Of a stretch of DNA of 64,000 nucleotides, positions 8,387 through 18,367 are shown piece after piece (the stretch's first letter is position 1; each line of letters opens with the position of its first letter). This stretch comes from Rhodospirillales bacterium (GTDB lineage Bacteria; Pseudomonadota; Alphaproteobacteria; Rhodospirillales; Shumkoniaceae). The stretch covers positions 1 through 64,000 of the forward strand of contig JADHSV010000008.1 in the NCBI GenBank assembly GCA_016776725.1, in the 5' to 3' direction. The position numbers and the translations under genes are program-made. The notes below the pieces were generated by a model. It had not been told where the DNA came from. It saw only the letters and a program-made list of their open reading frames with translations, and did no database searches.

Positions 8387-9481
8387 ATGATCGTCGATTG
8401 CCACTATCACATTTTCCGGCCGTGGGAGGGAACGTGCGGGCATCCCTCTCAGGAAATCCACAAGCGTTATTTGCAAAGTATGCTGAGCGCGACCAACGCG
8501 CGGGTTTACCGAATTCGCGGCGGTGCACCGGCCGAAACGGCCGCGCTGTTTACGGGCGAGGGATCGTCGTGGGAGCATCTGAACGATGTTGATTTCCGGG
8601 TCGGGCCGTTCGGGCGGTTGGAATTCAGCGTCGGGAGCGAGGAATTCGCAATTCAATTCATGCCCGTTGGCATGAGAAATATTGAAGCACCGCCCGAAAT
8701 GGCGGTGGCGCAATTGACCTACGCCGGGGTCGATCACTGTATCTTGCAAGCGGGCGGTGCCTACGGGGTCATGAGCGACGATAACTCCACCGCGCAAAAA
8801 AAATATCCGGAGAAGATCACGGGCCTCATGTGGGTCCATTCGCCAACGGCATACGAGCCGAAATCGCTGGCCGAGATCGATCGCGCCTTTCACCAGTTGG
8901 GTCTGCGCGGCATTCACTACGATATCGAAGGCTACACCCGGCAGGGGTATGAGTGGCGCATGGATGACGAACGGCTGGCTCCCTTTTGGGAAAAGCTGCA
9001 AAAGCTGGGCATCATCGTTTGTATTGAAATCCATGGCGGACCCATGCCCGGCGAGGCCGGATACAGCTTCCAGATGGAAGGTCTTGCCAACCTTTTAGGG
9101 CGGTATCCCGGCTTGAAGTGGCATATGTCATTGGGTTTGCCCGTTCATCATTATTGGCGAAACGGCGAATGGGACATGCCTGCCGAGATCGCCGCCATTC
9201 ACGAGCACGAAAACGTGTTTACCGAGGTGACGCTGCCCATCTTCTGGGGTGCGAAATGGGATTACCCGTATCCCGAAGGTCAGGCGGTGATTAAGGCCTA
9301 TCGCGACAAATTCGGAGTTGAGCGCATGTTGTGGGGATCGGATATGCCCAATGTCGAGCGCTACTGCACCTACAAGCAGTCACTGGACTACATCCTGCGC
9401 TATTGCGATTTCCTGTCGGCACACGAGAAGGACCGCTTCCTCGGCGGCAATGCGGCAGACCTTTATGGATTGCGCGGTTGA
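8387..9481 (+). CDS. Amidohydrolase-2 family metal-dependent hydrolase
   Basis: A 364-residue TIM-barrel hydrolase or decarboxylase of the amidohydrolase-2 (ACMSD-like) group. The N-terminal HYH near residue 7 (variant of HxH), EIHGG near residue 211, and GSDMPN near residue 316 supply the usual metal ligands. The 70-residue segment after the first motif contains an insertion relative to compact members. The reaction is unknown; relatives hydrolyse or decarboxylate ring-cleavage products and lactones. Its position after RidA suggests a small two-gene catabolic operon inside the 5-oxoproline region. It ends 6 bases from the convergent DUF1445 gene. Confidence 0.78.
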   Translation: MIVDCHYHIFRPWEGTCGHPSQEIHKRYLQSMLSATNARVYRIRGGAPAETAALFTGEGSSWEHLNDVDFRVGPFGRLEFSVGSEEFAIQFMPVGMRNIEAPPEMAVAQLTYAGVDHCILQAGGAYGVMSDDNSTAQKKYPEKITGLMWVHSPTAYEPKSLAEIDRAFHQLGLRGIHYDIEGYTRQGYEWRMDDERLAPFWEKLQKLGIIVCIEIHGGPMPGEAGYSFQMEGLANLLGRYPGLKWHMSLGLPVHHYWRNGEWDMPAEIAAIHEHENVFTEVTLPIFWGAKWDYPYPEGQAVIKAYRDKFGVERMLWGSDMPNVERYCTYKQSLDYILRYCDFLSAHEKDRFLGGNAADLYGLRG

Positions 9482-9487
9482 TGCCTC

Positions 9488-10315
9488 CTAAAGAACCGCC
9501 ATTTCCGCGTTCATCCGGTCGGTCACCAGCATACGGCCCGGTTTATGGGTGATGCAGAAGGGCGGCTTGGCGCTTTCCATCACCACCTGCGGGGTCACGC
9601 CGCAGGCCCAGAATACCGGAACCTCGCCTTCATGGAAATCCACCCTCTCGCCGCCGAATTCCGGCTTGTCGATGTCGTCAACGCCGATGAGTGACGGGTC
9701 GCCGAAATGAAGCGGTGCGCCATGCACGTTGGGAAAGCGTGACGTGATCTGAATGGCGCGAATGGCGTCAACCGGGGTGTAGGGGCGCATGGAGGTAACG
9801 GTACAACCCCGGTATGGACCCGCCGGCTTGGTTTGGATGTTGGTGGTATACATGGGAACGACCACGTCCATCTCCACATGGCGTAGCGGCAGTCCGGCCT
9901 GCATCAGCGCTTCCTCGAACGAGAACGAGCAGCCAAGGATGAAGGTTACCAGATCGTCGCGCCAGATATCGGTCACGTCGAACACTTCGTCGACGGCTTT
10001 GCCATTTTCGAACACGCGGTACGCGCCGACGTCCGAGCGGATATCGATGTCCTCGCCCAGCATGGGAAGGTAGGGGTCGCCCGGTTCCGATACGCCGATC
10101 AGCGGGCAGGGTTTGGGGTTGAGGTAACAAAAGCGCTGAAAATCAGCGGCCCAGTCGGCGGGCAGGATAACCACGTTGCCCTGAACAGCGCCGGACGCCA
10201 CGCTCGCAGTATCCCTGGTAAACCTGCCGGCGCGAATTTCGGCGCGCGCCGCACGGGCGCTTTCGGCAACCGCCTGTGGATCGGACTTGAATGCACAGAA
10301 GCCGGTATCGACCAT
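9488..10315 (-). CDS. DUF1445 family putative hydro-lyase / D-glutamate cyclase-like
   Basis: A 275-residue member of DUF1445 (YcsI family). Typical blocks are RFTRDTA, the [28 protein letters not shown] segment, [20 protein letters not shown], and the terminal [27 protein letters not shown] region. The related domain of vertebrate D-glutamate cyclase interconverts D-glutamate and 5-oxo-D-proline, and DUF1445 genes are often linked to pxpABC. Here it is the third gene after pxpB-pxpC on the minus strand (78-base gap), which fits a role in feeding or draining the 5-oxoproline pool. The catalytic assignment is by family and context, not shown directly. Confidence 0.85.
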   Translation of the reverse strand: MVDTGFCAFKSDPQAVAESARAARAEIRAGRFTRDTASVASGAVQGNVVILPADWAADFQRFCYLNPKPCPLIGVSEPGDPYLPMLGEDIDIRSDVGAYRVFENGKAVDEVFDVTDIWRDDLVTFILGCSFSFEEALMQAGLPLRHVEMDVVVPMYTTNIQTKPAGPYRGCTVTSMRPYTPVDAIRAIQITSRFPNVHGAPLHFGDPSLIGVDDIDKPEFGGERVDFHEGEVPVFWACGVTPQVVMESAKPPFCITHKPGRMLVTDRMNAEMAVL

Positions 10316-10393
10316 TATTCTCCTCCCCGATTTAAAAGCGCTCTTGATGCGCCAATATGGTCCCGCAGCGCGAAGCCAATGTCCAGAGGATCG

Positions 10394-11428
10394 TTACTCG
10401 GATACGTAAAAAACACCGCTGATCAGGTTCGTCGTCATCAGCTTGTCGATGTCCGGCTCGCGCGTTCCGTCCGCCGGGCCGATTGTATCGATGGCCCGTT
10501 GAACGATGGCTTCGAGATCACGGCGGGCCTGTTCGGCGTCCGCCACGCTGACGGCTTCAAAACGCAACTTCCGGCCCGGCCGCATACGCCCGAGCCGTGG
10601 CAGATCCGTCGATATGACGGTGGCGATCTTGGGATAGCCGCCGGTGGTTTGATGATCGGCCAGAAGGATAATGGGCTTGCCGGTGCCGGGAACCTGGATC
10701 GATCCCGTGGCGATGCCGTCTGACGCGATGTTAAAGCCGATGCTGTGTTCCAACGCCGGTCCGTCGAGCTTTAGCCCCATGCGGTCGGCATCCTGCGTGA
10801 TGGTGAATTCGCCGTCCAGGAACGTCCTTAGTCCGGCGTCGGTGAAATAGTTGTCCTGCGGGCCGAGCACCACGCGAATGGCCGCGTCCGATTCCAATGC
10901 AGGGGTTTCGAACAAACGCGATTCGGTGCGTGCCGGAACAGCCCCGCTTGCCACCGGCAGGTCGTCACCTTGCTGCAGCGCGCGGCCCTGATACCCGCCG
11001 AAGCCGCCGCGAACATAGGTGGACTGGCTGGCGAAGGGGGCGGGCAGATCGAAACCGCCTTCGACGGCCAGATAGCAGCACGATGTATCGCGAATGGCGC
11101 TGATCTGAACGATCTCGCCACGGCGCAACCGAACGCTTTGCCCGGACGGAATGCTGCGTGGCTGAGTTCCGGAAATTTCGATTTCGGCATCCGTTCCGCA
11201 AAGCGCCACACGAACCGCATCGGCTTCTACGCGAAGGCCGGGAGCCATGATGCGGATTTCCAGCGCCCCGGTATCTTCGGGGTTTTCCACAAGGGCGTTG
11301 GCAAGCCGAAGGCTGATGGGATCAAGCGCACCCGCGACCGGCACGCCCAGATCCTGATGGCCGAAGCGGCCCAGATCCTGAATGGTCGTAAACATCCCGG
11401 GCGAAAGGACATGAAGGAATGAGGTCAT
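10394..11428 (-). CDS. pxpC: 5-oxoprolinase subunit PxpC / KipA family
   Basis: A 344-residue biotin-dependent carboxyltransferase-like protein (AHS2, KipA). Diagnostic segments are LSPGMFTTIQDLGRFGHQDLGVPVAGALD at the N-terminus, ALEIRIMAPGLR, YLAVEGGFDLP with RGGFGGYQGR, and QTTGGYPKIATVISTDLPRLGR late in the chain. It forms the ATP-using PxpBC half of 5-oxoprolinase with the pxpB product, whose stop codon overlaps its start by 4 bases (ATGA), implying coupled translation and equal amounts. DUF1445 follows. The only pxpC in the window. Confidence 0.92.
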   Translation of the reverse strand: MTSFLHVLSPGMFTTIQDLGRFGHQDLGVPVAGALDPISLRLANALVENPEDTGALEIRIMAPGLRVEADAVRVALCGTDAEIEISGTQPRSIPSGQSVRLRRGEIVQISAIRDTSCCYLAVEGGFDLPAPFASQSTYVRGGFGGYQGRALQQGDDLPVASGAVPARTESRLFETPALESDAAIRVVLGPQDNYFTDAGLRTFLDGEFTITQDADRMGLKLDGPALEHSIGFNIASDGIATGSIQVPGTGKPIILLADHQTTGGYPKIATVISTDLPRLGRMRPGRKLRFEAVSVADAEQARRDLEAIVQRAIDTIGPADGTREPDIDKLMTTNLISGVFYVSE

Positions 11429-12147
11429 GGGCGTGCCTTCAATTGTTCCGGATCGAAACGGCCTTCGTCGATCATTTGTTGGATGTCGTCATATTCACGA
11501 CGCGAAACGGAATAAAAATCAACGGTGTCTCCGGCGATGAGCAGGACGGGTGGGTTCTTGTCGACGTCGAAAACCGAAACCGGCGAGCGTCCGATGATGT
11601 GCCAGCCCGAAGCGTTGGTGACCGGGTAGATGATCGACAACCCTGTTGCCGTGACGATGGAACCCTTCTCGACGACCGGCCGCGGATCCTTGCGCCGCGG
11701 GATCGCCAATTCCTCGGGCAGGTCCCCCATGTGCGGCTGGCCCGGCGCGAAACCGATCATGTAAACGTAGTGGGGGGTGGTGGTGTGAATTTCGACCACA
11801 CGCTCGGGCGTCATATCGGTGCAACTCGCAACATAATCCAGATCGGGCGCGAACTCGGGATCGTAACATGTGGGAATACGCCAATGGGTTCCAGCGGCGG
11901 CGGCGCTGGCGGGTTGATCCAGAAAGGGACCGATTTCATCGATTAGCGTGGCTTGGCTGGTGCGCCGCGGATCGTAATGGACCATCAGCGCGCGATAGGA
12001 TGGAACCGTCTCGACCACTCCTTCAAGTCCGGCCGCGTCGACGGCCTTTTTGATTTGAATGACGCGCTCGTTCAGCGATCGCTCAATTCGATCACCGAAC
12101 TGCACGGACATCGCGCAATCCCCGCACGGGAGGAATTCTACCTTCAT
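11425..12147 (-). CDS. pxpB: 5-oxoprolinase subunit PxpB / KipI family
   Basis: A 240-residue AHS1/KipI-type protein, paralogous to the copy at 98-814: they share the N-terminal LPCGD...VQFGD, ETVPSYRAL and HYDP segments, YVYMIGFAPGQPHMGDLP, and PRRKDPRP. It overlaps pxpC by 4 bases and is first in the pxpB-pxpC-DUF1445 operon, so this is the copy expected to form the canonical PxpBC complex. It is divergent from the hyuB-hyuA pair across about 150 bases that may hold both promoters. Confidence 0.92.
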   Translation of the reverse strand: MKVEFLPCGDCAMSVQFGDRIERSLNERVIQIKKAVDAAGLEGVVETVPSYRALMVHYDPRRTSQATLIDEIGPFLDQPASAAAAGTHWRIPTCYDPEFAPDLDYVASCTDMTPERVVEIHTTTPHYVYMIGFAPGQPHMGDLPEELAIPRRKDPRPVVEKGSIVTATGLSIIYPVTNASGWHIIGRSPVSVFDVDKNPPVLLIAGDTVDFYSVSRREYDDIQQMIDEGRFDPEQLKARP

Positions 12148-12298
12148 AGCCTAAGCGTTCCCGGACCTCTTCCCCATACAACACTCATAACACAAATTCG
12201 GATTTTGGGCTGTAATGTGACGGCGTTGTGGTCGCGATGCCCCTTGACCCAGAGGCCAGAATTTTGCCAAGGTTTTTTCCGATTAAGGGGGAGGAGGC

Positions 12299-14095
12299 AT
12301 GAACGTGTCCGAAATCCGCGACCCTATCGTATTCGAGCTGTTCAAGAACGCGACCTTCTCGATTGCCGACGAGATGGCGTTGACCATCGTTCGAACGACC
12401 TATTCCGGCGTCTTGCGCGACAACATGGATTTCTCGACCGCGTTAACTGACGGCGAGGGCCGCCTGGTGGCGCAGGGACTGACTATTCCGGGGCACTTGG
12501 GCTCAATTCCCACGGCCATCAATACGGTTCTGGAACGTTATGGCGAGGGCATGGCCGACGGCGACGTCTTTGCCATGAACGACCCCTTCGACGGCGGTAT
12601 GCACCTGCCCGACATTTACGTCTTCAAGCCCATTTATATCGATGGTGAACGTCTGGCCTTCGGCGTGACCATCTGTCACCACACCGATGTGGGCGGGCGG
12701 GTCGCCGGATCAAACGCCTCCGATTCGACCGAGATTTATCAAGAAGGCCTGCGTATTCCGGCCCTCAAACTCTACGAAAAAGGCGAGCCCAACGACACGC
12801 TTTTCAGGCTGATCGAAAAGAACGTGCGGGTGCCGCTGGTGGTGTTTGGCGATCTGCGGGCTCAGCTTGCGGCCTGCCACATCGCCGAAACCCAATTTGG
12901 CGAGATCGTTGCGCGTTACGGCCCCGAGCGGGTCAGGGAACTGATGGATGAAACCATCGATTACGCCGAGCGGCGCACCCGGGCCGCGATCAGCGAATTG
13001 CCCGACGGTCAGGTCAGCTTCGAGGACTGGATCGACGATGACGGTGTCGATTTCGGAAAACCGATTCGCATGTTCGTGACCCTGACCAAGAAGGGCGATC
13101 AAATTATCGCCGACTGGACCGGCACCTCGCCGCAGGTCAAGGGCGCCATCAACGGAACCCTTTGCTGGGTCAAGGCGGCCAGCTACTGCGCGATCAAGTC
13201 GGTGCTGCCCATGGATATCCCCAACAACGAGGGTGTGTTCAAACCTATCGAAGTCATCGCGCCCGAAGGAACGATTGCCAACGCCGTTCTTCCCGCGGCG
13301 GTCGCGGCGCGCGGGTTGACCGGCTTTCGCATGGTCGATTGCATGTTCGGCGCGCTGGCCATGCTGCTGCCCGACAAGGTGCTGGCGGCGGGCGACGGCG
13401 GCAACACGGGCATTACCATCGGCGGCTATCGGGCCGACCGTTCGCCCTTCATTTATGTGGATTTCACGGCGGGCGCCTGGGGCGGACGGCCCTGGACGGA
13501 TGGTTTGGAGGGCAACTCCAACATGCTGTCCAACATGTGCTCGCACTCGGTGGAAATCACCGAACTGGAACAGCCCATCCAGATCCTTTCCTACGATTTC
13601 ATCACGGATAAGGCCGGCGCTGGCAAATACCGCGGCGGCGTGCCTTTCAGGCGAATTTACCGGTTCATGGAAGACGAAGCCGTGCTTCAGGTCAGGTCCG
13701 ACCGGCGCACTCACCGGCCCTATGGACTTTATGGCGGTTACCCGGGCAAGCCGTCGCTGAACGTGCTCAACCCCGACGGATCCAACGAGTTGCTGCCGTC
13801 AAAATTGACCATGACCATCAAGAAGAACGACGTCTTCTATCATGAACTTGCCGGGGCCGGTGGCTGGGGCGATCCGCTGGAACGCGATGCGGAAAAAGTT
13901 TTGAAGGACGTGCGCAACGAATTCGTCAGCCTCGAAGGCGCGCGGAACGATTACGGCGTGGTCATCGGCACGGAACCCCTGGCCGTGGATTGGAGTGCGA
14001 CCGAGAGTTTGCGCGCCCAAATAGGGTCAAGGCGGGGCTGGTCGGAGACCCCGAAGGTTCTTTGGCAGGACCCTGATGGAAAGGTGGTCAAATGA
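12299..14095 (+). CDS. hyuB: Hydantoinase B / oxoprolinase family protein
   Basis: A 598-residue HyuB-family subunit. The N-terminal IVFELFKNATFSIADEMALTIVRTTYSGVLRDNMDFSTAL region, DPFDGGMHLPDI and GVTICHHTDVGGRVAGSNASDSTEIYQEGLRIP are hallmark blocks; the C-terminal part has RSDRRTHRPYGLYGG and ELAGAGGWGDP. It partners with HyuA in ATP-dependent cleavage of cyclic amides such as N-methylhydantoin or 5-oxoproline. A very strong ribosome-binding site (GGGGGAGGAGG) precedes the ATG. It overlaps hyuA by 4 bases. The order B then A is retained. Substrate unknown; the neighbourhood suggests 5-oxoproline or a hydantoin. Confidence 0.9.
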   Translation: MNVSEIRDPIVFELFKNATFSIADEMALTIVRTTYSGVLRDNMDFSTALTDGEGRLVAQGLTIPGHLGSIPTAINTVLERYGEGMADGDVFAMNDPFDGGMHLPDIYVFKPIYIDGERLAFGVTICHHTDVGGRVAGSNASDSTEIYQEGLRIPALKLYEKGEPNDTLFRLIEKNVRVPLVVFGDLRAQLAACHIAETQFGEIVARYGPERVRELMDETIDYAERRTRAAISELPDGQVSFEDWIDDDGVDFGKPIRMFVTLTKKGDQIIADWTGTSPQVKGAINGTLCWVKAASYCAIKSVLPMDIPNNEGVFKPIEVIAPEGTIANAVLPAAVAARGLTGFRMVDCMFGALAMLLPDKVLAAGDGGNTGITIGGYRADRSPFIYVDFTAGAWGGRPWTDGLEGNSNMLSNMCSHSVEITELEQPIQILSYDFITDKAGAGKYRGGVPFRRIYRFMEDEAVLQVRSDRRTHRPYGLYGGYPGKPSLNVLNPDGSNELLPSKLTMTIKKNDVFYHELAGAGGWGDPLERDAEKVLKDVRNEFVSLEGARNDYGVVIGTEPLAVDWSATESLRAQIGSRRGWSETPKVLWQDPDGKVVK

Positions 14096-16188
14096 GTGGT
14101 TTTCGTTTGGGCGTCGACATTGGAGGAACGTTTACCGATATCGTATTTCTGGGCGATGACGGGCGGGTGATTACGCGCAAGGTGTCGTCCACGGTGGACG
14201 ATTATGCGCGCGCCATTATCGAAGGCGTGAATGACGTTTTTGCCGAGAAGGGTTTGAACGGCGGTGATATAGGCGAAATTCTTCACGGAACCACCGTGGC
14301 GTCCAATGCCATTCTCGAGCTTAAGGGCGCCAGGACGGGACTGATCACCACCAAGGGATTTCGCGACGTTCTGGAAATCCGCAATCTGCGCATGCCGCGC
14401 CTTTATGATCTGGCCTGGGAGAAACCGCCGACGCTGGTCGAGCGGCACCTGCGCCTGGTCGTTGACGAACGTATTGATGCCAGGGGCAACGTTCAGGTGC
14501 CGCTGCGTCGCGAGGACGCGGTGGCGGTGGTCGAGCGGTTGCTGGCGGAAGGGGTCGAGGCCATTGCCGTCTGCCTGCTCAATTCCTTCCTCAACCCGGC
14601 CCACGAGTTGATGATCAAGGAGGTGATTGCCGAGCGCGCGCCGGACTTGCCCAGTTGCATCAGCTTCGATGTGTTGCCCGAGATTAAGGAATACGAACGC
14701 ACGTCGACGACGGTGATCAATTCTTACGTCATGCCCATTGTGTCCAAATATCTGGCCGCCATGCGCCGCGATCTGGACGCGGCGGGGGTCACCGCGCAGA
14801 TGCTTCTGATGCAGTCCAACGGCGGGTTGATTCCCGACGATGTGGCGCGGCGCAAACCCATGAACATTATCGAATCCGGTCCCGCCGGAGGCGTGGTTGG
14901 GGCGCAGGCGCTGGCCCGTAAAACGGGCCTGCCCAATGTCATCACCTTCGATATGGGCGGAACCACGGCCAAGGCGTCGTTGGTGGAAAACGGCGAATTC
15001 ACGCGCGCCGTGGAATATCAGGTGGGCGGCGGAATTCTGATGGGATCGCGCCTGCTGACGGGGGCCGGATACATGCTGAAGGTTCCGGCCATCGATCTGG
15101 CCGAGGTGGGTGCGGGCGGCGGCTCCATTGTCTGGATCGACAGCGGCGGCGCATTACAGATCGGCCCCCACAGCGCGGGCGCCGATCCGGGGCCGCTTTG
15201 TTACGATATGGGCGGAACCGAACCCACGGTAACCGATGCCAACGTTATCCTGGGCTACATTAATCCGGACTACCTGGTGGGCGGGGCGCTTGCCCTGAAC
15301 GCGGACCGCGCGCGCGATGTGTTTGCCGAAAAGATCGCCACGCCGCTTAAGTTGTCGGCGGAAGATGCGGCCTTCGGCGCGCATACCATTGCGGCGTCGA
15401 ACATGATCCGGGCGATCCGTTCGGTCTCGACCGAGCGCGGCCGTGATCCGCGCGATCACGCCCTGGTTGCCTTTGGCGGAAACGGCGGGGTGTTTGCCGC
15501 CGGCATGGCCCGCGAACTACGCATGGGGCAAATCCTTATTCCGCCGTCGGCGGGTGTCTTTTCCTCGTTCGGGCTGCTGTATGCCGATGTCGAGCATCAT
15601 TATTCCCGGACGTTCCGTTATCTGGTTCGGGACATCGACCTTGTGGCCATCAACGAAGCCTGGGCGGCAATGGTGGATGAAGCCCGCGCACAATTGGAAA
15701 AAGACGGGTTTACCGGCGATCAGGCCGAAATCCGCCGGTTCGCGGGCCTTCACTACGAAGGCCAGACTTTCGAGTTGACCATTCCGGTTCCCGACAGGCC
15801 GCTGGAGGCATCCTCGCTGGCCGAATTGGAACACTTGTTCGCCGAGGATCACGAATACAATTACGGCCATCGCGCCGGACCGGAGGAACCGGTCGAGATC
15901 GTCAATATTCAGGTTGTCGGGCGCGGCATTCCGGACAAGCCGCGCGTTCCTGAAACCGTCCATCCGGAGATCCCGGCGGAGCTTGAGCGGCCACAACCCC
16001 GGCAAGCCTATTTCGGCCCCGAGGTCGGTTGGATGGAAACGCCGGTGCTGTTCCGGTCGGACTTGAGTAAGCTCCGCAACGGCCCCTGTATCATCGAAGA
16101 ATACGACGCCACCTGCGTCGTTCCGCCCGATGCAACGGTCGAACTGGATGGCCACGGCAACATCGCGATTATGATGCGCCCAAGCTAA
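14092..16188 (+). CDS. hyuA: Hydantoinase A / oxoprolinase family protein
   Basis: A 698-residue HyuA-family subunit with an actin-like ATPase fold. The N-terminal phosphate-binding loop GVDIGGTFTDIVFLG (about 6-20), LHGTTVASNAILE, the central IESGPAGGVVGAQ and FDMGGTTAKAS, and GAGGGSIVWID are all present. The length is near the family norm of about 680-710. With HyuB it forms an ATP-dependent amidohydrolase or carboxylase-type complex. It starts inside the last codons of hyuB (ATGA) and ends in a 4-base convergent overlap with the aminotransferase gene, so no terminator separates the two units. Confidence 0.92.
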   Translation: MSGFRLGVDIGGTFTDIVFLGDDGRVITRKVSSTVDDYARAIIEGVNDVFAEKGLNGGDIGEILHGTTVASNAILELKGARTGLITTKGFRDVLEIRNLRMPRLYDLAWEKPPTLVERHLRLVVDERIDARGNVQVPLRREDAVAVVERLLAEGVEAIAVCLLNSFLNPAHELMIKEVIAERAPDLPSCISFDVLPEIKEYERTSTTVINSYVMPIVSKYLAAMRRDLDAAGVTAQMLLMQSNGGLIPDDVARRKPMNIIESGPAGGVVGAQALARKTGLPNVITFDMGGTTAKASLVENGEFTRAVEYQVGGGILMGSRLLTGAGYMLKVPAIDLAEVGAGGGSIVWIDSGGALQIGPHSAGADPGPLCYDMGGTEPTVTDANVILGYINPDYLVGGALALNADRARDVFAEKIATPLKLSAEDAAFGAHTIAASNMIRAIRSVSTERGRDPRDHALVAFGGNGGVFAAGMARELRMGQILIPPSAGVFSSFGLLYADVEHHYSRTFRYLVRDIDLVAINEAWAAMVDEARAQLEKDGFTGDQAEIRRFAGLHYEGQTFELTIPVPDRPLEASSLAELEHLFAEDHEYNYGHRAGPEEPVEIVNIQVVGRGIPDKPRVPETVHPEIPAELERPQPRQAYFGPEVGWMETPVLFRSDLSKLRNGPCIIEEYDATCVVPPDATVELDGHGNIAIMMRPS

Positions 16189-17561
16189 ATCTCGCCTTCG
16201 CGCATCAATACGTCCAACGATGCCGAAAATGCCTGCGCGGTTTTTTCCAGGTCTTCTTGCGTATGCGCCGCCGTAATCGTTCCGCCCGGCCAGCCCGAAA
16301 TATCGACGCCGTTCACCAGCATGGCGAGGCGCAGTTTGTTGGGAAGGCCGACCGGATTGGATTTCAGTTCCAGATAATCGAAATCGAAGGGATCGAAAGC
16401 TTCGGGTGAAACGTCGCGGTTTTGCGGGTTGGTAAACAACTGAAACGACGAAAACGCGCCGTAAGCCGCCCAGGGAACGCCCTTTTCAATGATGACGTCG
16501 TTCAGGCGTTGGCGTAATTCGGCCCCGCTGGCGTTGGCCCGCTCGCAGACGTCCGAGTTGGCGATGATTTCCAGGGCCGCGATCCCGGCGGCGCAACACA
16601 CCGGATTGGCGTTGAAGGTTCCCTGGTGTTGGATCTTTTCGCGGCCCAGGCGTTCGGTGGCGTCGAAATCGAGTGCCTCCAAGATCTCGGTCGCGCCCGC
16701 CACGGCACCGCCGGGCATGCCGCCGGCGATGATCTTGCCCAGGGTCGTAATATCCGGCGTGATGCCGAAATGGGCCTGCGCGCCACCCGGCGAAACTCGG
16801 AACCCCGTGACGACCTCGTCGAAGATCAGAACGACGCCGTGTTCCGCCGTCACTTCCCGCAACGCTTCCAGAAAACCGGCGGGGAAGGGGACCATGCCGA
16901 AGGTCGCGCCCGTCGGCTCCAGAATGACGCCCGCGATATCTTTGTCGTTCTCGATCAGCGTTGTGACGGCCTCAATATCCCAAGGCGCCATAAGCACAAC
17001 GTTTTCGACGATATCGGGAATGACGCCGGTCGGCACTTCGCCCGCGAAATGCGAGGTGATGCCTGCCGTCACATGATCGTGCCAGCCGTGGAAATGGGTC
17101 TTGAAGCGTATGATCTTTTTGCGGCCCGTATGGGCGCGGGCCAGCCGCAACGCCAGCAGCGTGGCCTCGGTTCCCGACGACGTGAAGCGCACCCGCTCGG
17201 CGCAGGGGACCATCTCGCAAATAAGCTCGGCCCAACGGACTTCGAGCCCATGGTTGGCCCCGAAGTGGCTGCCGTTTTCCATGGCATGGTTGACCGCCTC
17301 GACGATTTTGGGGTGGCTGTGCCCCAGCAGCATCGCCCCGTGACCGCCGATATAGTCAACGTATTCGTTGCCGTCGGCATCCCATTTTCGGGACCCTTGG
17401 GCACGCTCCACATAAATTCCGTAAGGTTTCAAATAGCGTACGTCGTGAGTCACGCCGCTGGGAAAAAGCTGCCGCGCGGCCTTGGCGAGGCGGGCCGATT
17501 CGGGTGTTTTTTCCCGGTAAGCGGCGACGATGGCCGAGTTGGACAGAAAATCGTCAGGCAT
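16185..17561 (-). CDS. Class III aminotransferase, glutamate-1-semialdehyde aminomutase-like
   Basis: A 458-residue PLP enzyme of the class III aminotransferase fold. It shows FPSGVTHDVRYLKPYGIYVERAQGS, GGHGAMLLGHSHP, FTSSGTEATLLALRLARAHTGR, the PLP-contacting IFDEVVTGFR, and TTLGKIIAGGMPGGAVAG, which includes the Schiff-base Lys. The sequence is closer to catabolic GSA-aminomutase-like aminotransferases than to a housekeeping HemL, because it is encoded next to RraA and catabolic genes. It overlaps the RraA stop codon by one base (TAATG), so it is translationally coupled. Amino donor and acceptor are unknown. Confidence 0.85.
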   Translation of the reverse strand: MPDDFLSNSAIVAAYREKTPESARLAKAARQLFPSGVTHDVRYLKPYGIYVERAQGSRKWDADGNEYVDYIGGHGAMLLGHSHPKIVEAVNHAMENGSHFGANHGLEVRWAELICEMVPCAERVRFTSSGTEATLLALRLARAHTGRKKIIRFKTHFHGWHDHVTAGITSHFAGEVPTGVIPDIVENVVLMAPWDIEAVTTLIENDKDIAGVILEPTGATFGMVPFPAGFLEALREVTAEHGVVLIFDEVVTGFRVSPGGAQAHFGITPDITTLGKIIAGGMPGGAVAGATEILEALDFDATERLGREKIQHQGTFNANPVCCAAGIAALEIIANSDVCERANASGAELRQRLNDVIIEKGVPWAAYGAFSSFQLFTNPQNRDVSPEAFDPFDFDYLELKSNPVGLPNKLRLAMLVNGVDISGWPGGTITAAHTQEDLEKTAQAFSASLDVLMREGEI

Positions 17562-18235
17562 TAGAACACTCCGTATTTTTCGAACAGTTCGCGGATGTTG
17601 CCGCCTTCGCGCAACAGGTCGCGAACTTTGTGCTCGCGGTCGCGCACGGATTCCGCCTTTTCAATCACCTCGTCGACCACCGCACCCGGAATGACAACCA
17701 CACCATCGATATCGCCCAGGATGAAATCTCGCGGTTCAACCTTTACCCCGCCGATTAACAACGGCACCCCGAATTCGGTGATTTGCGAGCGGTAGGCCGC
17801 CGTCGCCGGGGTGAAGTATTTGGTGAAAACGGGAAAACCAAGGTCGATAATCTGTGCTGCGTCGCGCAATCCGCCGTGGATGACGGCGCCGGTCGCGCCT
17901 TGCTTGAGGGCGACGTTGCTCATCAGTTCGCCCCAATGGGATGCAACGTCGTCGTCGCCCGGCTCGATAACGATAATGCTATGAGGAAAGATGGCGTCCA
18001 GCATGTCCATCTGTTTGTAGCGCGGGTCCACGCCGTCATTGTAATGGCGAAGCCGGGCCCGGATGGTAAACACCGGCCCCGCGACCTTCATGGCGGGAAG
18101 CACGGGCCGGATGGCATGGGGCAGGCATTGATTGCGGTAGGGGGTGGGTTCAAGTTCATCCAGAATGTCGGCCACGGCCCCGGTGTAGAGCCCGTGCAGC
18201 CGTTCGCTTCGTTCGGCATCGGTTTGGGGTGTCAT
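17561..18235 (-). CDS. RraA-like / HMG aldolase family protein
   Basis: A 224-residue member of the RraA family, which includes 4-hydroxy-4-methyl-2-oxoglutarate aldolases and oxaloacetate decarboxylases as well as RNase E inhibitors. GPVFTIRA, SHWGELMSNVALKQGATGAVIHGGLRDAAQI and the later LGDIDGVVVIPGAVVDEVIEKAE are characteristic; the GGLRD motif carries the Arg-Asp pair that binds pyruvate and metal in aldolase members. Retention of that pair, and the adjoining aminotransferase, favour an aldolase or decarboxylase role over RNA regulation. First gene of a two-gene minus-strand operon, divergent from ilvC. Confidence 0.8.
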   Translation of the reverse strand: MTPQTDAERSERLHGLYTGAVADILDELEPTPYRNQCLPHAIRPVLPAMKVAGPVFTIRARLRHYNDGVDPRYKQMDMLDAIFPHSIIVIEPGDDDVASHWGELMSNVALKQGATGAVIHGGLRDAAQIIDLGFPVFTKYFTPATAAYRSQITEFGVPLLIGGVKVEPRDFILGDIDGVVVIPGAVVDEVIEKAESVRDREHKVRDLLREGGNIRELFEKYGVF

Positions 18236-18367
18236 GGATCGTCCCTCCGATCAGGTGGGAAACTGAACAAACGGTATCATAGGCGATAGGTTGCGGGCGA
18301 CATTTTAGGTTTTTTCGCGTTAGACTAAATAAAGCCGGTGGGGACCCGCACAGGGGAGGAGCCAATT

